DNA of 64,000 nt from Lagopus muta (lineage: Eukaryota > Chordata > Aves > Galliformes > Phasianidae): the NCBI RefSeq assembly GCF_023343835.1, contig NC_064437.1, positions 5,408,001 through 5,472,000 on the forward strand, written 5' to 3'. Each line of letters begins with the position of its first letter. Positions within the stretch are counted from its first letter, which is position 1. The notes beneath the pieces were generated by a model. The model made no database searches. It was not told the origin of the DNA and saw nothing but the letters and a program-made list of their open reading frames with translations. This document shows positions 55,612 to 64,000 of this stretch, one piece after another. The position numbers and the translations under genes were made by a program.

Positions 55612-55705
55612 CTGACACCTGCCAATGTTGATGCGATTGAATTTCATGACTACTTCTTTATTAATGAGTTCATTACCTACGAAGCTCTTGGACTCTGCCC
55701 GGAAG
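55612..55705 (+). pseudogene. SCPx thiolase exon remnant, inverted relative to SCP2
   Basis: Read on the + strand, 94 bases encode [15 protein letters not shown], then [16 protein letters not shown] and the first base of Gly. This matches the SCPx thiolase segment that in the family reads ...DVIELHDCF...[11 protein letters not shown], by my estimate about two thirds identical. Directly after it comes a plausible donor (gtaaca at 55,706), and it breaks in the same phase that the next SCPx exon needs. The Cys of the HDCF motif is Tyr here, so the thiolase site would be damaged. To its left the sequence changes at once to a degenerate minisatellite. It is opposite in strand to SCP2, keeps an exon border and so is not a processed copy. 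Confidence 0.8.
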
Positions 55706-57422
55706 GTAACAGCATTACTGAAGCACACTGTTGTATGAAAATGGGAAGTCTTACAAATATCTTTTTACTTCTTCATATCAGTTGTGTACTGGACAGATCT
55801 CATATATCTGAATGCCATATTAGCTAACCTCACAGGAGGAAAAAGCAAGCTGCCTGTGTAGTAACATAAAGATGTGTAAATTGTAGGAAGTATTTAACAA
55901 ATTGGTGTATTATCGTGATTTCTAGAGAAGTACAGAAGGCAAATTAAAGTGTTGGACAACTGTATGAAGTAACATGGCAAGTTTGTGAGATTAGGAGCTC
56001 CAGGATTGCAGTATGATGTAGTCTTTCTCTGAATTGTTTTTGAGTGATTTTGAGAAAACTGCATACTTTTGTCACTAGATGGTGTATTTTACTAAGTCTG
56101 AGCATTGCCAATGAGACAACTTCACAGACCTTCAGGAAACATTGCTATGCAGCCCCCCAGTGTTGATGATAATTTTGCAAGTAATTCCTCTCAGAGACAG
56201 CAAGGCAAAGATACTTTCACAGCAGTCACTCATTACAACTAACCTTCCTTTTACAAAAGAAGACCCATACATTTCATGGTAGCTTCCTTAATATAACAAC
56301 AATAATAAAAGCTATTTCTGTTAAGTTTGGGATCTCAAAATACTTATCTGATATTATTCCAACAGACGGTCACTTCTGTCCCTGTTTCTCAGCAGCACAG
56401 GTTTTCCTTTGTGTTCTTTCACATGAGATGGCTCTTGAGGAGCATTGGGATTTGTGAGGATAATGCACCTTCTCTGTTGGGAATGAGCAGGTGGCAGGAA
56501 GCTGGAGAAGAAACCTTGTAAATAGCACACCTTAATTTAAATAGCTGCAACAGGTCGATCACCTGCTGTCAATTTGGGGTTAAAAAAAATAGTATTGGGA
56601 AAATTGGGAAGAAAAACACACCGGTTAAATGGGAGCATGGGTATCTGTGATGGAAGAATTCCATTGCTAGGGATGTGTTAATGCTTGGCAGTAGAGGCAA
56701 CTACTGGTGTCTGTGCCTCCCTCAATTTGAGAAGAGAACGCAATGCAGAACGTGCCGTGCCTGCAGGCAGTCATTTCCATTCCCTGCCCAGCAGCCATGA
56801 GGACAGCTATGTGCCCAGTAAGGGGCACACAAGTTCCCAAACCATTCCAGGACATGGCGCCCTGTGGGCACACAGTCCTTGGTGCTGGGGAGCTGGGGGC
56901 GTTTTGCTCAGTCTCAGACATGGATGAAATTACAAAACTTCTTACTGGTTCTTTCCATGATGTTTCCCTTAGGAACACATAAGATTCACTGCATTTAATG
57001 CAGGTTCTGCCTATGCCTTGCCCATGCAGCTGCTTATGGATAGGGATGGAGTTCTGCAGACAGTAAAAGGGAAGAAATTTGTCAGTGGAACTGAATCGTA
57101 ACTGCAGAATAGTACAGTGAGACAAAGAGAAAACTATCTTAAAACCAAGGCTGCACTGAAATGGGATTAATATTCATTTCAGGCCTCCTAAGAAAATATC
57201 TTCCGAGTTACCTGGGTGATAAAGTCTTGATGTTCTCAAATCATACCGCATGCATTTAATCTATTGTTAGGAAGGAAGATCACAGAGCACACCTGCAGTT
57301 CCTTCTGTCAACTAGCTAGGCCGACAGCAATTCCAATTGCAGTACAATTTGCAGTTGAGGAGTTGAGGAGTTTTTAATTCCATTGCAGTAGAGTACTACG
57401 TTCTTACGGCCATTTCTAATAG
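55706..57422. other. Interval between the two SCPx exon remnants
   Basis: If the remnants come from one duplicated block, this stretch holds the former intron(s) and the missing exon that in SCPx encodes the Gly-rich part up to GHPLGAT. I could not find that exon by eye on the + strand. Confidence 0.45.
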
Positions 57423-57600
57423 TCATAGAATCGTTTGAGTTGGAAAGAACACTTAAAGGCCATTGAGTCCAACCCCCCCTGCACTGAACAGGGACACCCA
57501 CAGCTCCATCAGGTGCTCACAGCCCCAACAGCCTGACCACTGGTGTCTCCAGGGACAGCCACACCAACAGCCCAGAAACATGGCTCGTAGGCACACACCA
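57423..57600 (-). mobile_element. CR1 retrotransposon fragment next to SCPx remnant
   Basis: catagaatcgtttgagttgg, then aaagaacacttaaaggcc and attgagtccaaccccccctg is a CR1 3' end in reverse. The body continues through gggacacccacagctccatc to the ggtgtctccagggacagcc motif. The right border is unclear, at or before the SCPx-like sequence at 57,610. Confidence 0.85.
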
Positions 57601-57609
57601 AGATGGCAG

Positions 57610-57711
57610 CCTGAGCACCATGCCCACAGCTCGTTCCAGCCACAAGGAGCCAGTGGGGCACAGCTGGTGCTGCAGCACAACCTGGGCCTCAGTGGGGGGA
57701 TGGCAGTGACA
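57610..57711 (+). pseudogene. Second SCPx thiolase exon remnant (+ strand)
   Basis: The + strand at 57,670-57,690 matches the real SCP2 exon (63,740-63,720, - strand) at 21 of 21 bases (LQHNLGL). The protein similarity runs on as SGGMAVTSL against GGAVVVTLY, then reaches TGA. To the left a looser match (cctgagcaccatgcc...agctc) begins after an AG at 57,608-57,609, where the real exon also begins, but with gaps and a lost frame. A CR1 lies immediately to the left. Together with 55,612-55,705 this gives two SCPx exon copies in the correct order on the + strand, 1.9 kb apart. Confidence 0.75.
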
Positions 57712-57776
57712 TCTCTGTGATGAAAGATGTGAAAGTTCATCAGTCCTGACCCACATACAGGAAGTGTGAGTAACAG

Positions 57777-57986
57777 TCTGAGGCAGAGTTGAAGAAGAAA
57801 AAAAGGATGGGCATGGAAGCCCTAAGTGACAATCTGTATAAAATACTCAATTTAGTGCACGAATATGAAATCTGTTTACAAATCCAAGGAAGAGATGCAC
57901 AGAAGAACAGGAAAATTATATTTAATTTTCTATTAAACTTCCAACCAGAATACATGTTCCCAAAACAGAAGTTAAAGCTTTTACAG
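57777..57986 (+). CDS. Unidentified exon-like open frame
   Basis: A 210-base frame of 70 codons lies between an AG and a strong donor (cttttacag|gtaaga). It encodes SEAELKKKKRMGMEALSDNL, then YKILNLVHEYEICLQIQGRD and further helix-like sequence to MFPKQKLKLLQ. A TAA lies just upstream in this frame, so the AG at 57,775-57,776 would have to be the acceptor, and its pyrimidine tract is poor. I do not recognise the protein. It sits 65 bases after the second SCPx remnant, on the same strand. It may be an exon of a decayed or unannotated gene, or chance. Confidence 0.3.
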
Positions 57987-58045
57987 GTAAGAAATTTATA
58001 ATGACCAACACCAGATTTTCTCAGGAGAAAACAGGTAAACATTGA

Positions 58046-58674
58046 TTTTATTCCCTCTCTGCTCTCCTGACAAACCTTACCTTTGTTCAAGATTAAGTGT
58101 GACCAAATTCTGTAAATCTCAAAGCAATCTCTAGCTACCTGTGGACAGCTTTAACTCCAAAGTAGTTATAAGAAAAGTATTTTATAGCAAATTCCTGAAG
58201 GCTAATTTAAAAACATTGTTAGAGATCCCCCTTAATAAGACCATTTTAATTTAAGCAGCAGCAGATTTGTTAGAAGTATGAAAGCATTCATATGATCTCC
58301 TATTACAGTCTTTCAAAAATGCAAATTTAAGTGATAAATCAAACTATTTCTAACCTTGCTCACTCTCTTCCCAACCTGAACAACACTATGCAGCCTCCAT
58401 CAACTCTGAGTTTTATTAAATTTTTCTTAGATTAAAAGAAAAATCTGTTCTCATAATACAAACCACAAAGCATTTGCAAGAGTTATTGCCTCAAGCTTAG
58501 CCTAAAAATCTTTGCCATCTACAAACTGATGGAATTTATTAAGCGTTAAGGTCTCTAATCACTGATTTTAGATGAGAGGTCCAAATAAGCCCTGTCTGTG
58601 TCATGTTATCAACATCCAGCATCATTCTAATTTGCTGTAAAGAGAATGAAGTAGCGACTGTTACTTCAGCAAGC
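58046..58674 (-). other. SCP2: SCP2 3' UTR
   Basis: The likely 3' UTR, AT-rich, with three possible AATAAA signals on the - strand (+ strand TTTATT at 58,535-58,540, 58,412-58,417 and 58,047-58,052). Which one is used cannot be seen from sequence. Confidence 0.5.
58535..58540 (-). terminator. SCP2 candidate polyadenylation signal (proximal)
   Basis: AATAAA on the - strand (cttAATAAAttcc), about 135 bases beyond the stop codon. Confidence 0.4.
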
Positions 58675-58770
58675 TCAAAGTTTAGCTTTCCCTGGCTGAA
58701 GTTGTAGGTTTTGAAGTTTCATTGCCATGCCCATGTTCCCAGATATCTTCAATTTGCCTTGAAAGAAGGC
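58675..58770 (-). CDS. SCP2: SCP2 last exon with AKL peroxisomal signal
   Basis: It encodes [20 protein letters not shown] and [14 protein letters not shown] is at 58,677-58,675 and the acceptor is ctctctctctag. The terminal Ala-Lys-Leu is a PTS1 peroxisome import signal. Confidence 0.96.
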   Translation of the reverse strand, partial: AFFQGKLKISGNMGMAMKLQNLQLQPGKAKL

Positions 58771-61700
58771 CTAGAGAGAGAGAAAAAAACAAAAGCATGA
58801 AATGCAATAGCAATGCAACTCATGACCCAGTCATACTCCTCCCAAAAGTTGTGTTGTTATACTCCTGTAGGTGTTGGCCTGCAATACTGTAATTCCAACA
58901 GTCCTATCAGACTCCTGGCATTCATCAGCAATTGTTATTTTCTGACACTAAAAGGAAGAACAGAAGCCTGGGACAGTATACTGCCTATCTTTGTGATAGC
59001 TGAAGAGAATAGACTTGGTTCTGCACATCACTTGTGTTATCAGAAAGCCCTCCCAGCCATGCAGTTTTAGAGGAAGGGATTTATTCAAGTAATTTAAGCT
59101 GAAATATGCTTCCAAAATATCAGTATTATCACACTTTCATCTGTGTTACACTTACTGTCTGAGGATTCATTTTGCCAGTCATCAGAGCTAACAAATCAGT
59201 GTCAGCCATTGTAATTGTACAGTCTGCTTTCTTATCTGTAAAACAGAGATGACTATAAGATTCAAACAGACAGAACAGGAACACAAGCTGCAAATCCCCA
59301 AAGAATCTGCCAGCACTCCAGATCAGCACAATGGTACCTGAAGCACTCTGAAATAAAGGCCATTAAAAAACATCAATAAGAGATCACTTAAGAGCCAACA
59401 TGCATCTGAGCTGTATTGTAGCACAGACCACCTCAATGCTGAAGGAAGATGAAGCTTTCTGAAAAGTGCCAAGCAAACCCATCCGTTAAAACAAAATCTA
59501 CCTGTAATCACGTCGAATATTAATTACAAGTGTTCACAATCATCCTAAGTTTCACCAAGCTAGTAGTATAATCAACACAAAATGAAGGTGCTTTCCCTGA
59601 TGCTTTCCAAAGATACTTACCATTGAATTTCACTACCTTCTACTCAAGTGGGAACACGGGCATTCCAAAAGCTCTCATTTGAATTAATTGAAATAAAGAA
59701 GGTTTTTGCATCTTCTTACAAGAAATGACTGGATATTTTTAAACATCCAGATTTAAGTATTAATGCATATAGTAAAGGGCTAAAACCTTCACACACCTTT
59801 TCCTCCAGTCACTGTATTACTAAACCTAAGTCTTTGATAAAATCTTGCCCACGCAACAGAAAAGTGCTTTTCTCTCCATAATATCCTAGATAAATGAATT
59901 CCAAATCAATTTCTTCTCACGTTTTTAATTAAAAGCTTTATAACACAGGATCATGGGCAGACAAAATTTTGAGAACCGAATGTTATCTTTGGCCTGATCT
60001 TTACATTAAAAGGATGCAGGTATTAGACAAGACACTTCCATGGCAAAGGTACAAATCCTTCGCCTCCAATACTTTTATTGAAAACCCACCACCACCACCC
60101 AGTCCTCAAGTCTTATTTATTTATGTCCATGCAGTTGTTTTTAAAATGGACCTAAAGTTTATGTCAGCTAGTACAGCACTGAAATCAGATAAGTTTTATT
60201 GCTTAACTAGCTGCAGAGAAGGAACTAGACAAGATAGACCAGTCTACCACCTACTGGTGTCTCCCACAAAGCACCTGACAAAACAGAACAAAAACTAACA
60301 AATAAGAAGCCACACACACAAACCCACAGAACAAGAGTTCTGTTTACTTCCCTCCGGGTCCCTGTGGGAGTTGAGTGACCTGGCTGACAGGTACCTCTAA
60401 CAAAACATGCACCTACACACACAGAATTCACAGGAGGAGAAATCTTGGTCCTAAACACCATGGAATAGAAGTGTCAGTATTAAGAAAAGTTTATAACTAA
60501 AGTAACACTAACTCCAGTTTTGTTCAACATCACTATCGCTTCAGCAGAACAGAAGTTTATAATCACCTTATTCATCTTCTGCAATGACATGACAAAAATA
60601 ACACTGACCTGCATTAACTGCTACTGAGCCTTTACCATTCTTCACGTCTACTATCCAAGTCGCCTCCTTCCCACCAGGACCATCTTTTATTTTGAAGGCA
60701 AAGACACCACCAATTTTCTTGACAAACTGCTCTCCTTCCTGTAATGGACACGTAATATGCACATTAGTCATCTTCTTCAGAAGAATATTAAAACAGTTCA
60801 AATGCTTTAAAAAAACTTCACTCTTTCTACTAACAACTTCTATTACCTACAGAACTATTGCTTTCCTTCTACTAGCCTTTACTTAAACAACCAATGAGAA
60901 AACACACCCATGGCCATCTTTCTCTATTAAAATCTATCCAGCAAAACAAAAAAAGACAATTGCCCCAAAGGTCTTATCTTGCTGTCTACCAAAGTGTGAT
61001 TTCTTCTTTTACTCATGCCTACAAAGCAATAGATAACAAACACGTTGGTGTGAGTTCCTTGTATATGGCTTAAATGTGTCTCTACGCAAATACTCTTGTA
61101 CAGATAAGGGCTGTCTGAACAAAATGCTTTATGGTTCAGAACTGAAAGACATCTGACAGGGAACTGTTTCAACAAGCAGCACTGAAAAGGTGATTTATGG
61201 TACTGTATTTCCTCCAGGTTTTGCACATGTCCTGTCACAAATTAAAAAGGCTACAGGTAAAAGTAGTCCCAGAATACCTCTTGGAGCTTCTTTTCTATCT
61301 CTTTGAAGACCAAGTCTGACTTAAATCCATCAACAGCTGCGCTGAGAGGCACAGCCGTAACTCGGCCATCACTGGAGGGAAAAAAAGAAAAGAAAAACAC
61401 ATTTAATCACATTTTGAACATCTTCAAATTACTGCAAACAGGCCAACACCACTGAGAAGAGCCACACTGATACAACACAGGGCAACCCCACTAAATCCAA
61501 GCAGAACTGACTTCCTGAGGGTGAGGCAGCAGTGTCACAGCCACCTCCAGCACACAGCTGCTTCAGATGTGCAGGCAGGACTTGTGGCAAGGAAAGTAAA
61601 GCACCCAGATCAACCAGCCAACTCTATCGCCACACTGTGTGCAAAGACAGAAACAGCACAAACACCGCCTCAAGGACTACATGGACTACTTTTGGTTTTT

Positions 61701-63820
61701 TTTGTTGTCATCAAATAAACTCCTTTACAGAATGGATCCAGAAGTTCAGTTATTGTATTCCCAGAAACAATCCTAAGTTCTGCCACCTTGCTTAAGAACA
61801 TTTTGTAGTTAACATTATTTCTAGCTTCAATTTACAGTGGAAGCTTCAAAGATTCACTGCCCCATCACAGCTAATATGCCAGAAGTCTTTTCTTTCCCCA
61901 GAAGAGTGAGACTCAATCATTTTTATTGTTTCGAATACCTTCTATGAAATAGGTTGATACATTAAGTACCCAGTCAGTTGGTTACAACTTTTATTTTGTG
62001 TATTTAAAAAATTAACTGACTACAGTATCTATTTTGGGGGATTCTGCAACTGCCAAGAAAACCTTCAGCCCTAAGGGTCACTGGGCTCTGATTTACTTCC
62101 CACTTTCCCACTGAGAGCATTCCTGTATTTTGTGTACCTTCTCAACAAACCATCATCAAATCCAATGCTAAATGTCCTGCCCCAGCTCATACAAGACAGC
62201 AGTCATTCAGAGACCATCAGCGCTGCTTCCCCTTTTCCCTCACAATTCACATGCACCTGTTTGCTGTTTCAGAAGGTACTGAGCATTGCTCCTGATCCCG
62301 CAGAGCCATCAGCCCACATCTCTACTCTGCACACCCCTGACAGGAGCATGACAACTAATTCCACATTTGTGCAGGAGCACCTGGAGATTAATTGGGTATA
62401 GAAACATCCAAAGAAACAGCAATTCATGCAGTTTGTAATTATCATCATCTTCTCTCTTCGAACCAGAGTTCAAAGCTGTGGTCAGGTACGACACTGCTGA
62501 AGTGACAGAATCACTTAAAGAAGTGCTGCCAGAACTTATCTGCGTGGTGCTACGAGCAAAGCGCTCCAGTAGATGTTTGCTAGGGGAGCAATTGTAGGGA
62601 CTGTGTCATTTGAAGACAACACATAGCTGCTAATAAATGAAGGATGTACCTGCAGGATTTAAAGCTGCAAGGTAGCTATAAGAAGAAAAAAAAAAAAAGC
62701 AGCACTGTTTTAAGAACTAATCCATAACAAATCAAGTTCTATCATTTACATCTTAAATTCTTGGCAACTCTTACCAAACCCACAGGTTACGGGCAGGATC
62801 TGAATCTAATGAGTGGGTCTGTGCAGATCTCATAGCAGTGCAATGCTGCTGCCTTTCCCTCACTTACACAACGCACAGCACGGCTCAGTTACGTAACTGC
62901 TGCCTCAACACATCAGCTGCACTGTTTCATTCCAAAGTCTCTTACACGTTGATGGAACTCCCTGTGCCAAAGCCTTTCAGAGAGCAAGGGATCAGCAAAC
63001 AACATCAGTGCAGGTGAAACATGGACTGCAGAGGCTATGAGGCCCCAGCGCTACCAGGGCTGTGGTGTTCTGCCCCTGGAGGTGCCCACAGCCACGGCAG
63101 CAGAGCTGTGCTGGGAAGGCACTGAGGTGCCAACTCGACTGCTCTGTGAGTCTCTGCCTCAGGATGCACCTGTGAAATAATGAAGGCAATTCTCTATGCC
63201 AATGAAAGTGAATATAGGAAATATCGCCTATAGGAAATAAAGGCATTTCTTTGGGAGAACCTTCATCTGCAAAGCCTCCCACAGCTGACAGGAAGGCACT
63301 GTCCCTCGGCGCCTGGAGGTGCACCTTGTACCCACAGACAGCGCACTGCCCCCACAGCTCCCTGTGCTCACACGGAGTTTTACAAAGCTCAAAGCGACAG
63401 AAAAGCAGGGCACGGCCTACAGCATCGCCCTCAGAAAGCATCGCCCTCAGACTGCCAGCTGCGCCCAGTCGGGCTCTGAGCAGCAAGCCCCGGCTACAGC
63501 TCGTGCCTTTCCCCCACGGAAAGGCAGGTCGCGGTGCCGGCAGCAGATCGTCACGGACACCCGGCCTCGCGCACACACACGGTGCAGCCCCGCCGCTCGG
63601 AGCCGCTTCCCGTGCCGCACACACCACCCCATTCGGGGCTCTGTCCCCTTCAGGCCCGGCGCTCACCTGGCGGCTCCAGGGAAGCCCATGGCGTACAGCG
63701 TCACCACCACAGCCCCGCCGAGGCCCAGGTTGTGCTGCAGAGCCCGCCGCGCGCCGCCTACCTGCCGCTTCCCGGCCAGGCCGCGCAGCTGCCAGCAGAG
63801 TTCGGCGCACTGCGCCAGGC
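58675..63820 (-). CDS. SCP2: SCP2 (SCPx / sterol carrier protein 2), last five exons
   Basis: The gene makes two products: SCPx, a peroxisomal branched-chain 3-ketoacyl-CoA thiolase with a C-terminal SCP2 domain, and pro-SCP2, the lipid-transfer domain alone. Exons in transcript order: 63820-63667, 61371-61278, 60738-60609, 59235-59156 and 58770-58675. The first gives the end of the thiolase domain ([31 protein letters not shown]). Its internal ATG at 63,689-63,687 starts pro-SCP2 (MGFPGAAR). From that ATG the exons total 423 bases, 140 codons plus TGA, against 143 residues in human. The SCP2 fold is seen in [58 protein letters not shown] and [20 protein letters not shown]. The final AKL is a type 1 peroxisomal targeting signal. 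The remaining SCPx exons lie right of the window. Confidence 0.97.
59156..59235 (-). CDS. SCP2: SCP2 exon: [13 protein letters not shown]
   Basis: It encodes [20 protein letters not shown] and KMNPQT. The acceptor is ctgttttacag and the donor is gtaagt. It ends in phase 0. Confidence 0.96.
60609..60738 (-). CDS. SCP2: SCP2 exon: core of lipid-binding domain
   Basis: It encodes [20 protein letters not shown], then [20 protein letters not shown] and VNA. The acceptor is gtccattacag and the donor is gtcagt. It ends with G of an Asp codon. Confidence 0.97.
61278..61371 (-). CDS. SCP2: SCP2 exon: pro-peptide and helix 1
   Basis: It encodes [20 protein letters not shown] followed by [11 protein letters not shown]. 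The leading T completes a Ser codon. The acceptor is tccctccag and the donor is gtattc. In this family the first 20 or so residues are removed in the peroxisome. Confidence 0.95.
61372..63666 (-). other. SCP2 intron after the pro-SCP2 start exon
   Basis: A 2.3-kb intron. A run of A at about 62,685-62,698 and a GC-rich right end are the only notable features. A long frame over its right part is discussed and rejected below. Confidence 0.6.
63667..63820 (-). CDS. SCP2: SCP2 exon: end of SCPx thiolase domain and pro-SCP2 start codon
   Basis: The acceptor is tcgatgtttcag and the donor is gtgagc. The 154-base exon encodes [20 protein letters not shown], then [20 protein letters not shown] and [10 protein letters not shown]. 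The Met at 63,689-63,687 is internal in SCPx and is the initiator of pro-SCP2. Base composition is very GC-rich, unlike the other exons, because the exon sits in a CpG-rich promoter region. Confidence 0.95.
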
Positions 63821-63950
63821 CTGAAACATCGAGCACAGAGCGCGTGTGGGCGGGAAGGAGGGGCGGCGGGAAGGAGGGGGGCGGCGCCGGGCGGGAAGCT
63901 CACACGCGGCTGGGATCGCGGCTGTGGTAAATCTCTTCAAAAGCTCAGCT
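63821..63950 (-). promoter_or_regulatory. SCP2: Internal promoter of pro-SCP2 (GC boxes)
   Basis: Directly upstream of the exon that holds the pro-SCP2 start codon, 63,841-63,900 has at least four GC-box-like motifs (gggcggg, ggggcggcggg, ggggggcggcg, ccgggcggg) in a CpG-rich block of about 450 bases that includes the exon. No TATA box was seen. SCP2 genes are known to make pro-SCP2 from a second promoter inside the SCPx gene; this is the right place and composition for it. The exact start site is not visible. Confidence 0.65.
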
Positions 63951-64000
63951 TTAAAGCACGACAACGAATAAAAGTTATTGAAGCGAGTCCCGCTTTTGCC

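Noticed and set aside
57130-57180. Possible missing SCPx exon (aaatgggattaat)
   Set aside because: The few matching bases do not extend into the expected Gly-rich protein sequence in any frame.
62992-63903. 303-codon open frame on the - strand across the SCP2 start exon
   Set aside because: It begins at GTG, runs in a different frame from the real SCP2 exon and through an intron, and has no recognisable domain. The first ATG leaves only about 150 Cys-rich codons. GC-rich sequence makes long chance frames likely.
63319-63930. 203-codon + strand frame antisense to the SCP2 CpG region
   Set aside because: It is Arg/Pro/Ala-rich as expected from CpG-rich DNA read in any frame, and has no similarity to a known family.

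Overview
This window is vertebrate nuclear DNA, almost certainly from a bird and most like a galliform such as chicken. It has large introns with GT-AG splice sites, several CR1 retrotransposon 3' ends, a decayed mariner element of the kind seen in the chicken genome, and three spliced genes in the order SLC1A7, PODN, SCP2. As I recall, these genes are also neighbours on human chromosome 1p32. Everything was read by eye; no searches were run. Layout: (1) 352-17,705, + strand: the last six coding exons of SLC1A7 (EAAT5, a glutamate transporter with an anion conductance) and its 3' UTR; the 5' exons lie left of the window. (2) 17,706-29,270: the space between the convergent 3' ends of SLC1A7 and PODN, with no recognised gene but a GC-rich patch near 25.0-25.9 kb. 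(3) 29,279-49,048, - strand: the complete coding set of PODN (podocan, a secreted leucine-rich-repeat proteoglycan), nine coding exons that join in frame to 580 codons plus stop. (4) 49,049-58,040: an interval with a GC-rich PODN upstream region, a MIR-like SINE, a degenerate minisatellite, two remnants of SCP2/SCPx thiolase exons on the opposite strand, a CR1, and one unexplained exon-like frame. (5) 58,046-63,950, - strand: the last five exons of SCP2. They include the exon that carries both the end of the SCPx thiolase domain and the internal start codon of pro-SCP2 (140 codons, ending in the peroxisomal signal AKL). A cluster of GC boxes just upstream fits the internal pro-SCP2 promoter. 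The rest of SCPx lies right of the window. The three genes do not form a pathway (synaptic glutamate uptake, extracellular matrix, peroxisomal lipid handling). The most unusual item is the set of + strand SCPx-like exon remnants at 55,612-55,705 and 57,610-57,711, inverted relative to SCP2. The first still has its splice donor and the second has 21 identical bases in a row with the real exon. They look like an old, non-processed, inverted partial duplication. A 210-base open exon-like frame (57,777-57,986, + strand) follows directly and is unidentified.
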